Shown piece after piece: positions 46,599-59,137 of a stretch of 64,000 nt of DNA (positions are counted from its first letter, which is position 1; the number at the start of each line of letters is the position of its first letter). This DNA comes from Zygnema cylindricum. Lineage: Eukaryota; Streptophyta; Zygnematophyceae; Zygnematales; Zygnemataceae. Where the stretch lies: positions 186,001-250,000 of the forward strand of contig JBBHKE010001100.1 of NCBI GenBank assembly GCA_037447655.1. The letters run 5' to 3'. The notes under the pieces are model-generated. The model did not search any database. It saw only the letters and a list, made by a program, of their open reading frames with translations, and was not told the DNA's origin. The position numbers and the translations under genes were made by a program.

Positions 46599-46779
46599 TA
46601 AGCCAATATCTATGATATTTTGTGGGAAGTTGACGTAATTATTTGATTTCTATTGATTTATTAACCAATAATTACGATCCGTCCCTGAAATTGACATAAT
46701 AATTTGACATATTTGTGGAAACAACGTATAAAATGTATAATTAACATTTTAAAATAGAGTAGGATTTGCGGCCCTTATC

Positions 46780-47095
46780 TTGCTGTAAGATTTGCGAAAT
46801 GAATAGTGTTGGTACCGTGTCAAATTTGGGATGCTAATCATGATGTTCACGTAAATCCACGATACCAAGAGTGAAAGTACAATGATTTTGGATAGTAGGG
46901 ACAGTACAAAACCTTCAATTTATTTCGTTTTTTGCTTACCCGACAGTACCTGTTTTTTTTTTTTTTTTTTGAATCACCAACCTGAATCTGTCTGACCCCC
47001 AAAATATGGCACCTGAATGCGTTCCGGATCCGACGGGGGCGTTCGGGTAACGTTCGGTTACGGTTTCGGGTAATTGTTTACGACCTCTGCTTGGA
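46780..47095. repeat. Left-arm copy of the foldback family
   Basis: Parallels 40-335: TTTGCGAAATGAATAG, CTAATCATGATG, ACGATACCAAGAGT, a poly-T tract, GTTCCGGATCCGACG, then CGACCTCTG. Only one arm is present. Confidence 0.7.
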
Positions 47096-47126
47096 GTACA
47101 AGAGTTGAAGTTTCGAAACCTGACTA

Positions 47127-47240
47127 ATACAATATAGTACACCGCCAATCGTTATTAGTGTTATAAAGGCTATATCGGCACCCCCAAATTTTGACCCCAA
47201 AATCTGAAAAAGAATTAATAACACTATTTTTGTTTTTAGT
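47127..47240. repeat. Partial copy of the short TIR family
   Basis: ACACCGCCAATCGTTATTAG start and AATTAATAACAC end, with little interior shared. Confidence 0.4.
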
Positions 47241-48001
47241 TTAATTAAGGTTTTGGTGAATTAGTGTAATAGAATCTCCTACCTCTCAAAAAATCCCATT
47301 ACTTAAATCAATTTTAACCACACATTCCACACATTGGAAAAATACACATCCACATTGGAAAGCACTCACATAAGGATAAACTTTAAATTATAAGAAGCTT
47401 CTGTCCATATAACATTAGCTTAGTCTCTTGCCCTCATGGCTCAACCCTTCCTATTTAAGTTATTTCCACTACTCTCCACTCTTAATAATTGTATCTCTTA
47501 AATACTAAAACACTACATAGTTTGTAAGAGATTTCAATGCAAAAATGCCATTGCTCCAATTTGATTTTAATCGCTCAAGACCAAAATCAGTCAGAATTCC
47601 CACAAACTTTTCCTAAGGAAAAGATGTTTACTCTCTTTTTAGACTTCACTATTTATCCATCATCGCTCTGTATTCGCTAGGCCAAAGTCAACGCTCCGTT
47701 GAATAGGTTTTACCTAAGCCAATCATTCATCAGCAAGGACTCAGAGTGACCAATGCATAAACATGCGAAATCTCTTACTAACTACGTAGCATATCTAACC
47801 AACCAAACGATACGTTTCACTACGTAACATTTACGTGCAAAAGTGCATGCCAAACGAAACGTGACTTCGCACGAACGTGCGTCGCAAATTTCGCACGCTA
47901 AACTTCCTACGAAATTCCATAAACTGACAAAGAGGTTTCGTACTAAAAATTGTATGAAACTAACCTTCGTGCGTATCAAACGAAATATTGATTTCGTTTA
48001 G
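47241..48001. other. Spacer, no gene recognised
   Basis: AT-rich, then a stretch (47770-48000) rich in CGAAA/TTTCG words such as ACGAAACGTGAC. No coding signal. Confidence 0.4.
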
Positions 48002-49050
48002 TGTGGAAATTGATGGTTGTTTTAGTATTTTCTAGGTCTAAAATAAAGTGCAAAAAAAGAAGTCGTGGCAGTCTCACTCTAACTTCTCTCTCCAACTCTC
48101 ACACTTGTTGTAGTCACTGAGAAGTTGGAGAGGAAGCTAGTGCCATGGCTGCCTATGCTATCCAGAGATTTACGCGGTAGTTAAGTAATTGATTTACTAA
48201 AAGGAAAGTTGTCGCCTAGAGGATTTGATCCTGGTACCTACGGATAGGAAATGCCGCCGGTAGCCGGTAGCCTCATCCATTTAGTGTAGGATTAATGGTA
48301 AACGATATAAAGTGTAATAAATATATAAACGTTAACATATATGCTAATTCATTTAACGACAACTATATACATGATACATAGAGTCAGCTATAAAAAGTAC
48401 AGATTACGAGTACGAAGAATAAATAACTACCGCGCATTTGTTTCGATAGCGAAACAAATACATCGCAACTATTTATGACGGCTACGATTGAAATCGGCAT
48501 TCAATCGGACGGCCGAAAAGAATGCCGAGATCGCGGAAAAGATTTTGGCGGTTTATGGTCGCCGCCACATCGGATGACACGTGGCACCACGACATTGGAT
48601 TTCAACATCACCAGGGAATACGGAAACGAATCCAGAAAAGACACGTGTCAACATTTTGGTTATGTCGTACAATGTTCGTACATAAAGTACAGCGGCAACT
48701 GTACCTTTCTGTACGGTATAGTAATATGATTGGTGCCGCACGTTAGTAGATAGAGTTTTAAAGAGAGATAGGACTTAGAAAAATTTGGTAGATAGGACTC
48801 TCTCTCCGAGAAAGCTACTGTACAAAAGGTCAATTTTGACCCTCCATAATTTACTCCTCAAGGGAGCAGATTCATAGATTATTTTTACTATCGACTCAGG
48901 GGAGTCTTACCTTCAAAGGGGTGAAGGTGGTCAGGTTTTTTTTTTGCCAGGGTGGAGTTATTCGTGCTGAAAGACAAAGGGGTCAGGGTTATCCTAAAGG
49001 CTTCGTGTGAGCTGCTTACTCTGAGGTCCTATGGAGGTCTCAGAGTTGCA
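48002..49050 (+). repeat. 5' LTR of element A
   Basis: TGTGGAAATTGATGG...GAGTTGCA. The final 20 bases start with an ATG (49031) in frame with the PBS ATG. Confidence 0.85.
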
Positions 49051-52000
49051 GGTTATGGGCCCACCTTCTACAGTGCCCATATTCAATGGAGCTGGCTTCA
49101 TATACTCGGAAAGTATGATGAAAGAGCTCTATGTGAGAAAGGGTTTTGGGGAATAGTGAGTGGATGAGTGAGGCGTCTATCCAATCTTGGGATACCTCCA
49201 AAGTTTACAGGAGGCAGATTCACTAGAGATGCATATCTATCTTCAACGGAGGAGACAAAGGAAGGAGAGGTGGTGGACAAAGGAAAGGAGAAGGAGAGGA
49301 CCACACCAATAGGAACTTGTTCGACATTCATATCACCTATTCCAAGGAACGAGGAGAATTATACTTATACCTGGGACTTAAACTATATGGCGGCAAAGCA
49401 TTTCATCCTCCGCTATCTTACTGAAGGACTTACATGTCCTCAATTGCACGTAGAAAAGGCATCCAATCTTTGGATGGCTCTTATAGAGATGTACCGAAGT
49501 GGTACGATTCAGCAACAACAGTTTGCTGATCAAAAAGTTAAGGAGTATGTATACAAAGGGGGGAAGATGTTGGATTTTTGCAATGAGCTTGCTACACTTT
49601 TCATGGAGCTAGAGAGTGCTGGAAAAGATTTTACTCAAAAAGAAAAAGGTTAACTGTCTACTGATGAAATTATCTAATGAGTTCGAGAACATAGTCAACC
49701 GTGTGCAGGACTTGCCACACTCAAGGTGGACATGGAACTTAGTGGTAGGAATGATTCTCGATCGGGAGAATACAATCGAGATTCGAAGGGGAGGAAAGAG
49801 TGGGCAAGCCTTAGGAGCTGGGACCGACTAGAGGAACAAGAATTCCCGGAGACTGGTCGGAAATTACGGAGGGGGGGAGCAGAAAAATGAGACTGACGAG
49901 TTCGGACCAAGGGCTCCTAAGGGTTTATGTCATTTTCGTAAGAAACCAGGGCACTATATGGCAAAGTGCACTAAGCTAACCGAGCTACGGTTAAAGGAGG
50001 AGCACACCGGTGGAACCGTGAGAGGAAAGAAAATGGCCCTTGTGACACAGGTGGATGAGGCAGAATCCGAGGACGAGGACGATGAGCTCCTATTGGATGA
50101 GGAGTTGGAGGCGAAAAACGAGGTCCAAATTCCACGAAGGCAGAAATGTGCTTACGGTGGATTGAAAGGTGAAGCAGGCTCGATTATAGATTCAGGTGCC
50201 TCCATGCACATGTGTAACGATAAGCACCTGTTCACTAAGATAAGAAAGATTCCCACCTTAGAGATAGAGTACGGGGATGGAAGGATAGTCACCACTACTC
50301 TTGTAGGATCGGTAGATCTGAAAGTGTTAGTAGAAGGAAAGACATACATATTAACATTCTCCGATGTATTGTTTATTCCGAAGGTGAACAAAAACCTCAT
50401 CTCTACGTTTGTATTAGATAATAAGGGTTTTGATACTAGCATTAGGAAAGGAGTCTTTACTGCTAGTTTTGAGGAGGAAGTTTATTTCACTGCTGAAAAA
50501 GGTAGCCAAGGGATTTTTAGGCTGATTTTAAGCAATGAAGAGAAGAAAATTTATTATGGTGGTGTTCATGATATAATGATCTGGCGTAAAAGGCTTGGGC
50601 ATGTGATTCTAGGTAAGCTAAGAGAGATGAAAAAGATGGGGGTGGTGGAAGGAATTCAATTCAATGAGAGTGAGAATCTAATGATTGTAGTGGATATGCT
50701 CAAGGTAAAGCACACAGATTGCCCTTTCCCAAAACAACCACTTATAAGGGAGAAAAAATTATAGATTTAGTACACACAGATATTTGGGGACCAACCAAAG
50801 GGCCCTCACCAGGGGGGAAGAGATTTATGATGACTATTACTAATGATTGGTCTCGGTATTCCAGGGTGTATTTTTTGAAAAACAAATCAGAAGCTCAAGA
50901 TTGTTTTAGACAATATAAAGCATGGAGGGAAAAACTCCTACAAACTACAATCAAAAGATTATGGAGTGACAATGGTGGAGAGTATACTTCTAACCAGTTT
51001 GAGTATTTTCTGTGGGAAGATGGAGTTCAACACTAAACGACAGTTCTAAAAAACCTGGAACATAATCGGGTAGCTGAACGATTAAATAGGACACTAAGTG
51101 ATAGTGCTAGAAGTATGTTGTTGGATAAAAAGATAGGAAAAAGGTTTTGGGCAGAAGCAATGAACTCTGCTTATTACCTCAAAAATAGAGTTCTTACCTC
51201 AGCTATAAAAAATCAAACTCCTTATGAGAGATGGACCAGCCGAAAACTAGACATATCACCCTTAAAGGTTTTCGGCAGTCAAGTATTCAGTCTAGATACA
51301 AATTGGTCTAATTGGAAGCTTGATCTTGAAGGAAAACCGGGATACTTATTAGGATATGATGAGGATGTTAAAGGATAAAGAGTTTACGATCTAATAAGGG
51401 AAGATATAATCTTAGTAAAGCATCTAGTAGTTATGGATGAAAGAAAGTATGTGGATCCCTTCAAGTATACAAAGTTAGTAAAAATCAGATTTGAGTCAGA
51501 AAATTCCGATGACTTTGAGCTTCCTAACTATCAAGGTTTTAGAGAAAATGTCATTCTTACAGGTACAAATCAGACTGAAAAGGACTCCGCAGCGGAAACT
51601 CCGGTGACAACTCTACCCGAAGCGGAAGACGTGATGAAAATTGATCCGGAATCAAGGGATAGGGGAGAAGCCGAGATTGTTCGAAAGAACCAACGACAAC
51701 CATCTATTCCGGCCACAGATTTTGTAAGGGGAAAGAGAAGTAGCAAAAGATTGCAAGAAAAAAAGGTTAATAACAAGGTAACAAAACTATCTCATCAAGA
51801 TGAACCTCAAACATATGGAGATGTGATGACTTGTCGAAAAAGGAATCGGTGGAAGATAGCCATCAATGAGGAGATGGCCTCAAGTATGGCAGCCGATACT
51901 TCGGAGCTGGTGGACTGTCCACCTAACCGAAAACGAATTGGTTGTAAGTGGGTTTTCCAATTAAAACGTAACATGGATAACACCATTGAGTGTTACAAAG

Positions 52001-53020
52001 CCAGATTAGTGGCAAAAGGATTTACACAGAAAGAAGGAATAAACTACGAGGAAACCTTTTCCCTGGTCGTCAGATTTCCCTCCGTCCACATACTTCTCAG
52101 TTTAGCAGCAGCGCAAGACATGGAGGTGCACCAAATGGACATCAAGACAACATTTTTGGATGGAGAATTAGAAAAGGAGATCTTCATGCGCCAACCCGAA
52201 GGATTTGTGAAGGAAAGAGAGGAGAGTAAGGTTTGCCGGCTGATTAAATCTCTTTACAGTTTGGAACATACGCCTCGACAGTTGAATAAAAAGCTTGATG
52301 AGTTTCTTACCAGTCTGAAATAAATCCGGATCAGCTCAGATTACTCAATCTATGTTTTTGAAGATGAGGAAGGTGTTATATTTATTGCAATTTATGTTGA
52401 TGATTGGCTTGTCTTAAGTAAATCAATGAAAAAAATTAATAAACTGAAAACCGATTTTAAGGGGAGATTTGAAATGAAGGATATAGGGGAAGCAAAATAT
52501 ATTTTGGGAATTTAAGTAGAAAGAGAACGAGAAAGAAAGATTATAAGATTGACTCAAAAGGAAGCAATAGGGAACATGCTTGAAAAAATTCAGATAAATA
52601 AAATTAATAGTTGTACAACTCTAATGGAGTTAACGAAAGGAAATGAGGGGAGTGAGGAAAGAGTCATAGTCTTAGACGAGGAATTAAGTCTTGAACAACA
52701 GAAGTTCATGCAGACTATTCCTTACAGGCAAGTAGTGGGAAGCGTTATCTATTTTATGAATTGTACCCGGCCGGATTTAGCTGTGGTTGTAGGAGTGATG
52801 ATTAGAAGTCTAAATGCTCCCACTAATAAGGATAGAGAGGCAGCTAAGAGAGTCCTTAGATATTTGATAGGAACTAGGGATCTATGGTTGCATTTTGGTG
52901 GGGAGAATACAGACATCACTACTTGGAGTGATTCCAGTTATGGTGATGTTTCTAAAAGGAGATGTACTTCAAGATATGTATTATATGTGGGTGATAGGGC
53001 TTGCTGTTGGAGTAGCAAAA
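49031..53020 (+). pseudogene. Gag-Pol of element A, broken
   Basis: Reading from the LTR ATG gives MEVSELQVMGPP and then a stop near 49156. Recognisable in order: Gag (49168-49650, WDLNYMAAKHFILRYL, then ALIEMYRSGTIQQQQ); a zinc knuckle damaged to CHFRKKPGHYMAKC (second Cys to Arg); protease IIDSGASMHM (about 50183); a GAG-pre-integrase RLGHVILGKL; integrase HTDIWGP and WSDNGGEY, with ERLNRTLSDSARSM downstream; RT with GCKWVFQLK, KARLVAKGFTQKEG and YVDDW (Leu to Trp); RNase H with DLWLHFGGE and WSDSSYGD. Internal stops include those at 49651, 51037, 51376, 52321 and in YILGI (52513). Confidence 0.88.
49051..49063 (+). promoter_or_regulatory. Primer binding site of element A
   Basis: GGTTATGGGCCCA, followed by CC, so 15 bases would pair with the anticodon arm of a GGUGGGCCCAUAACC-type initiator tRNA-Met. 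Confidence 0.85.
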
Positions 53021-54082
53021 TGAAACTCTAAGACCTCGATAAGTCCTCAGAGTGGACAGCTTCTAAGAAGCCTCTAGAATAACCGTGACCCCTTTGTGTT
53101 TCAGCAAGAGTTACTGCCACCTTGGCAAACAAAAACTCTGACCACCTTCACGCTTGTGAAGGCAAGACTCCCCTGAGTCGATAGCAAAAATAATCTATGA
53201 ATTTGCTCCCCTGAGCAGTAAGTTATTAAGGGTCAAAGTTGACCTTTGGTATAGAAGCTCTTTGGGAGAAAGGGTCTTATCTACCAATTTTTCCTAAGTC
53301 CTATCTCTCTCACAAACTCTATCTACTGATGTACAGACCAATCATAATACTCCTTCGTACACAAAAGTACAGATGCCGGTGTACTTTCTGTATGAATACT
53401 GTACGACATGTCCGAAATGTCGACACGTGGTATATCTGGATTCGCTCCCTTTATCCCCGGAGATGTCGCGATCCAATGTCTTTTTGCCACGTGTCATCCG
53501 ATGTGGCGATGACCACAAACCGCTGAAATCCTCTTCCGCGATCTCGACATTCATTCCGGCCGTTCGATTAAATACATATTTAATCGTAGTCGTAATAAAT
53601 ACCTGCGCGGTATTCGTTTCCCTATCGAAAAAAAATGCGCGCTACTTGTTCCTAGTCCGTACCTTTAATCCGTACTTTTACATAACTGGATCTATGTATC
53701 CCGTACGCAGTTGTAGATAAATGATTTATCCAACATAATTATATATAATTAATTATCAAACCCTATACTATGTTTCGTTGGATTTAGACTTAACGGTTAG
53801 GACTACCGGCTACCAGCTATCTATCATTCCGTAGGTACCAGGATCAAATCTTGCTTCTAACTCCAATCTTTTTAGTAAATAAACCGATAAATTATCTAAT
53901 CTATTTCCCTTAAATCTCTGCATAGCCTAGGCAGCCATGGCTCTAGCTTCCACTCCAACTTTCCAGTGACTGCGACAAGTGTGGGAGTTGGAGAGAGAAG
54001 TTAGAGATAGACTGCCTCGGCTTCTTTTTATATTTCTATTCAAACCTAGAAAATACTTAAAAAGGAACCATTAATTTCTACA
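53021..54082 (-). repeat. 3' LTR of element B
   Basis: TGTAGAAATTAATGG on the minus strand after AATAAGGGGAG, ending GAGTTTCA at 53021. The ATG seen in LTR A is ATC here. Confidence 0.85.
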
Positions 54083-57000
54083 CTCCCCTTATTTTCTAGT
54101 CACTCTTTCATTTTAGACCACACTTCTCCCTGCAGAAAATTAGCTTAGGGGAAGGCACAGATTTGGTCATCATATCTGCTACCATCTCGCTATCTGGTCA
54201 TTACTCTAAACTGATTATTTTGTTTTCTACTTTCTCTCTAACAAAGCTGAGTCGAATGTCCATGTGTTTGGCTTTAAAATGATGTTTAGGACTGGCAAAA
54301 ATTGCGATTGCTGCCTGATTATCACAAAATATTTTCTGTACACCTCTCTTAAGGTGACCGAGCTCACCAAGCAAAGACTTGACCCACATCAATTCTTTTA
54401 CAGCAGAGCAAGATGCCATATACTGAGCCTCTATGGTGGACTGAGCAATAACCTTTTGCTGTTTGCTACTCCAATAATAAGCCCCATCACCCACATATAA
54501 TACATATCCAGAAGTGCATCTCCTCATCGGAGCATCACCATAACAGGCATCACTCCAAGTAGTGATGTCAGTATTCTCCCCACCCAAATGCAACTATGGA
54601 TCCCTAGTTCCTATCAAGTATCTAAGGACTCTCTTAGCTGCCTCCCAATCCCTCTTAGTGGGAGCATTTAGACTTCTACTCAGCACTCTTACAGCTGCAG
54701 CTAAATCCGGCCTGGTAAAATTCATAAAATAGATTAGACTTCCCACTACTTGTTGTTCTGAGACAAGTGTTGGTACTGAAGATGAAGAAGATGCAGCAGT
54801 AGTCATCGTAGAACAAATCAAGAGAGGAAGCTTCCACAAATACCGATGCCTGAACAGCAACTTTGACAGACTATAACTTTCAGAAAAACGCTCCAAAAGT
54901 CCTGAAAATTTGCCACAATGTAGATATTGTACAAAGGAACACACACACAAAATTTCAATAAATTCCGCTCACAAATCTGTGAGATATGTAGAAATGAAAT
55001 TACATAAAACTGAGTGTACAGTTTTCATATCATTTGTTCCTAAAAATCAAATTCACTAAGTCCTACTTTTATACACCGAAACTACACTAAGCTGTACGGA
55101 GGCATTCCATCCGTACATCTAACATTCTATCACAAATATTTACACCGAAGTTCAGACAACGTAAAGTGATAATGATCTAGTCACGCCTCGTCACTATTTG
55201 TTGGCGGCGGCTGTCAGCGGTCCGATTAGAGGATTTGGCACCGTAGAATTGACTTCACGAAGTCCAGTGGTCCTGCCGAATTTCCGTACGTCCACGGAGG
55301 ACATACTCACGCATTCTCCCAAGTGACGACACGTGTCCCAAGTGTGAATGAACCGTGAACTCCCAACTTCAATGTCACACTAATTTCGGTAAGTACTGAA
55401 CCGAACTCAACCAAAAATAGCTTAAGTCCTGAACAGCTCTCTCTCACAGCTGAGGCATAAAGAGGACTAAAGCTTTCTAAAAACAACACTACTTGCCTCT
55501 AAGGAATAGTCTGCATGAACTTCTGTTGCTCAGGAGATAATTCCTTGTCTAAGACTATGACTCATTCTTCCTCACTCCCCTCACTTCCCTTCTTCAATTC
55601 CATTGGAGTTGTACAACTATTAGCTTTAATTATCTGAATTTTTTCAAGCATGTTCCCTATTGCTTCCTTTATAGTCAATCTTATAATTTTTCTTTTTCGG
55701 TCTCTCTCTACTTGAATTCCCAAAATATATTTTGCTTCCCCCATATCATTCATTTCAAATCTCCCCTTAAGATCGGTTTTCAGTTTATTATTTTTTTCCA
55801 TTGATTTACTTAAAACAAGCAAATCATCAACATAAATTGCAATCAATATAAAACCTTCCTCATCTTCGAAAACATAGATTGAGTGATCTGAGCTGATCCG
55901 GATATATCCCAGACCGGTAAGAAACTCATCAAGCTTCTAATTCCACTGTCGAGGCGCCTGTTTCAAACTATAAAGAGATTTAATTAGCCGGCATACCTTA
56001 CTCCCCTCTCCTTCCTCCACAAAACATTCGGGTTGTCGCATGAAGATCTCCTCTTCCAATTCTCCATGCAAAAAGGTTGTCTTGATGTCCATCTGGTGCA
56101 CCTCGATGTCTTTCGCTGCTGCTAGACTGACAAGTATGCGAAAGGAGGGAAATTTGACGACCCGGGCAAAGGATTCCTCGTATTCAATTCCCTCCTTTTG
56201 TGTAAATCCCTTTGCCACTAGTCGGGCCTTGTAGCACTCGATGGTGTTATCTAGGTTTCAGTTTTAATTTGAAAACCCATTTACAACCGATTGGTTTTCG
56301 GTTAGATCGACAGTCCACCAGCTCCCAAATATGTGTTACCAAAATTGAGGCCATCTCCTCATTTACGGTTGTCTTCCATCGGTTTCTTTCTAGGCAAGTC
56401 ATCACCTCTCCATAAGTTTGAGGTTCATCTTGATTAGATAGTTTTGTTACCTTGTTATTAACCTTTTTTTCGTGCAATCTTTTGCTACTTCTCCTTCCCC
56501 CCTAAAAATCTGTGGCCATACTAGATGGTTCTCGTGAGTTTTTTCGAAAAATCTCGGCTTCTCCCCTGTCCTTTGATTCCGAATCAGTTTCCACCACGTC
56601 TTCCGCTTCGGGTAGAGTTGTCATTGGAGTTTCCGACGCCTATTTCTTTTCGGTGTGATTTATACCTGCAAGAATGTCATCTTCTCTAAACCTTGGATAA
56701 TTACAAAGTTCAAAGTCATCAGAATTTTCTGACTCAAATCTGATTTTAACTGACTTTGTATACTTGAAGGGATCCACGGACTTTCCTTCATCCATAACTA
56801 GTAGATGCTTTACTAAGATTATATCTACCCTTTTTAGATCATGGACTCTATATCCTTTCACATCCTCATCATATCCTAATAAGTATCCCGGTTTTCCTTT
56901 AGGATCTAGCTTCAAATTAGACCGATCTGTATCTAGACTGAATACTTGACTGCCGAAAACCTTTAAGTGAGATATGTCTGGTTTCCGACCTGTCCATCTC

Positions 57001-59137
57001 TCATAAGGTGTTTGATCTTTTATAACTGAAGTAAGAACTCTATTTTTGAGGTTATTAGCACAGTTCATTGCTTTCGGCCCAAAACCTTTTTCCTATCTTT
57101 TTATCTGACAACATACTTCTAGCACTATCACTTAGTGTTCTATTTAACCTTTCAGCTACCCCATTCTGTTCCAGGTTTTCTGGAACTGTCTTTTGGTGTT
57201 GGACCCCATTTTCCCTTAGAAAATCCTCAAGCTAGTTAGAAGTATACTCTCCACCATTGTCACTCTTTATTCTCTTGATTGGAGTTTCATGGAGTTTTTC
57301 GCTCCATGTTTTATATTGTCTAAAACAATCCTGAGCCTCGGACTTGTTTTTCAAAAAATACACCTTGGAATACCAAGACAAATCATCAGTGATAGTCATC
57401 ATAAATCTTTTCCCTCGCGTGAGGGCACTTTAGCCGGTCCCCAAATATCTATGTGTACTAGATCTAGAACTTTTTCTCCCTTATACGTGGTTGTTTTAGG
57501 AAAGGGTAATCTGTGTGCTTTACCTTGAGCACATCCACTACAATCACTTATATTATCACTCTCACTGAACTCAACCCCTTCCACCACACCCATCTTTTTC
57601 ATCTCTCTTAACTTATCTAGATTCACATGCCCAAGCCTCTTATGCGACATCATAATATCATGAACACCAGCATAATAAAGTTTTTTCGTTTCATTACTTA
57701 AAATTAGCCTAACCATCCCTTAGCTACATTTCTCATCAATGAAATAGACCTCTTCCTCAAAACTAGCAGTAAAGACTCCTTCCTTAGTGCTAGTAAAAAA
57801 ACCCTTATCATCTAATACACATGTAGAGACGAGGTTTTTGTTCAGCTCCGGAATAAACAAATCATCGGAGAATGTAATTTTAGATGTCTTTCCTTCTGCT
57901 AACACTTTCACATCTACCGATCCTACAAGAGTAGTAGTGACTATCCTCCCAAATGGTACTCTATCTCTACGGTGGGAATCTTTCTCATCTTAGTGAACAC
58001 GTGCTTATCCTTACATATGTGCATCGAGGCACCTGAATCTATAATCCACCCTGCTTCGCCTTTGAATCCACCGTAAGCACATTTCTGCCTTCGTGGAATT
58101 TCGACCTCGTTTTTTGCCTCCAACTCCTCATCCAATAGGAGCTCATTGTCCTCGTCCTCGGATTCTGCCTCATGCACCTGTGTCACAAGGGCCTTTTTCT
58201 TTCCTCTCGAGGTTCCACTGGTCTGCCCCTCCTTTAACCTAAGCTTAGTTAGCATAGTGCACTCCGCCATATAGTGCCCCGGTTTCTTACAAAAATGACA
58301 AAAACCTTTGGGAGCCCTTGGTCCGAACTCGTCCGTCTTATTTTTCTGCTCCCTCCCCCCATAGTTCTCGACCGGTCTTCGGAAATCCTTGTTCCTCCTA
58401 TCTGTTGCAGCTGCCAAGGCTTGTCCACTCTTTCCTCCCCTTCGGATCTCAATTGTATTCTCTCGAACAAGAATCATCCCTACCACTGAGTTTCATATCC
58501 ATCTTGAGTCCGGCAAGTCCTACACACCATTGACTATGTTCTTGAACTCATTGGGTAACTTCATCAGTAGACGGTTAGTCTTTATTTTTCACTAAAATCT
58601 TTTCCCGCACTCTCTAGCTTCATGAAGAGTGTAGCAAGTTCATTGCAAAAATCCAACATCTACCCCCCTTTGTATACATATTCCTTAACTTTGTGATTAG
58701 CCAACTGTTTTTGCTAAATCGTTCCACTTTGGTACACCTCTATGAGAGCCATCCACAGATGGAATGCCCTTTTTACCTCCAAATGAGGACATGCAAGTCC
58801 TAAAGTAAGATGGCGTAGGATGAAGTGCTTTGCCACCATATTGGTTAAGTCCCAGGTTTCAGTGTCATTCAACTCGTTCGTCGGAATAGGTGACATGAAT
58901 GTTGAACCAGTTGCTATTGGTGTGGTCATCTCCTTCTCTGCTCCTTTGTCCACCACCTCTCCTTCCTTTGTCTCCTCCGTTGAAGATGGACGTGCTTTCT
59001 TTGTGAATCTGCTTCGTTCAAACCTTGGAGGGATTCCAAGACTTGATGGACGCCCCACTCGTCCACTCACTATCCCCCAAAACCTTTTTTCGCATAGAGC
59101 TTCTCTCATCATACTTTCCCCGTATATGAAGCCAACC
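54083..59137 (-). pseudogene. Gag-Pol of element B, broken
   Basis: Pieces in order on the minus strand: Gag (58714-59112, WDLTNMVAKHFILRHL); intact zinc knuckle CHFCKKPGHYMAEC and protease WIIDSGASMHIC (57941-58486); pre-integrase and integrase (57399-57716, RLGHVNLDKL, CSGCAQGK, HIDIWGP); integrase C-terminal part (56640-57068); RT (55937-56477 GCKWVFKLK, KGFTQKEGIEYEESF; 55562-55846 YVDDLLVLSKS); RNase H (54201-54593, WSDACYGD, CDNQAAIAI). Frames are separated by stops, and RT/RNase H is split by a solo LTR. The Gag frame stays open back across the LTR boundary even though the PBS is gone. Confidence 0.88.
54751..55488 (-). repeat. Solo LTR of the element D type inside element B
   Basis: 738 bp, TGTTGTTCTGAG...AAAAACAACA, flanked by the exact duplication CTACT (54746-54750, 55489-55493). 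On the minus strand its last 56 bases begin with ATG (54806) and read MTTAASSSSSVPTLVSEQ. Confidence 0.9.

Larger units (their letters stand above)
48002..53020 (+). mobile_element. Element A: decayed copia element, 3' truncated
   Basis: LTR 48002-49050 (1049 bp), PBS, then gag, protease, integrase, RT and part of RNase H in the Copia order (integrase before RT). Many stops and shifts. It is cut in RNase H at 53020 by minus-strand copia DNA, and the remaining 3' part is not in the window. Confidence 0.9.

Noticed and set aside
54594-54950. A 118-residue minus-strand frame with an RT-like C-terminus and Ser-rich middle
   Set aside because: It is a chimera of a solo LTR and the element B pol across an insertion boundary, not a native protein. 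The Ser-rich part is discussed as the LTR peptide.
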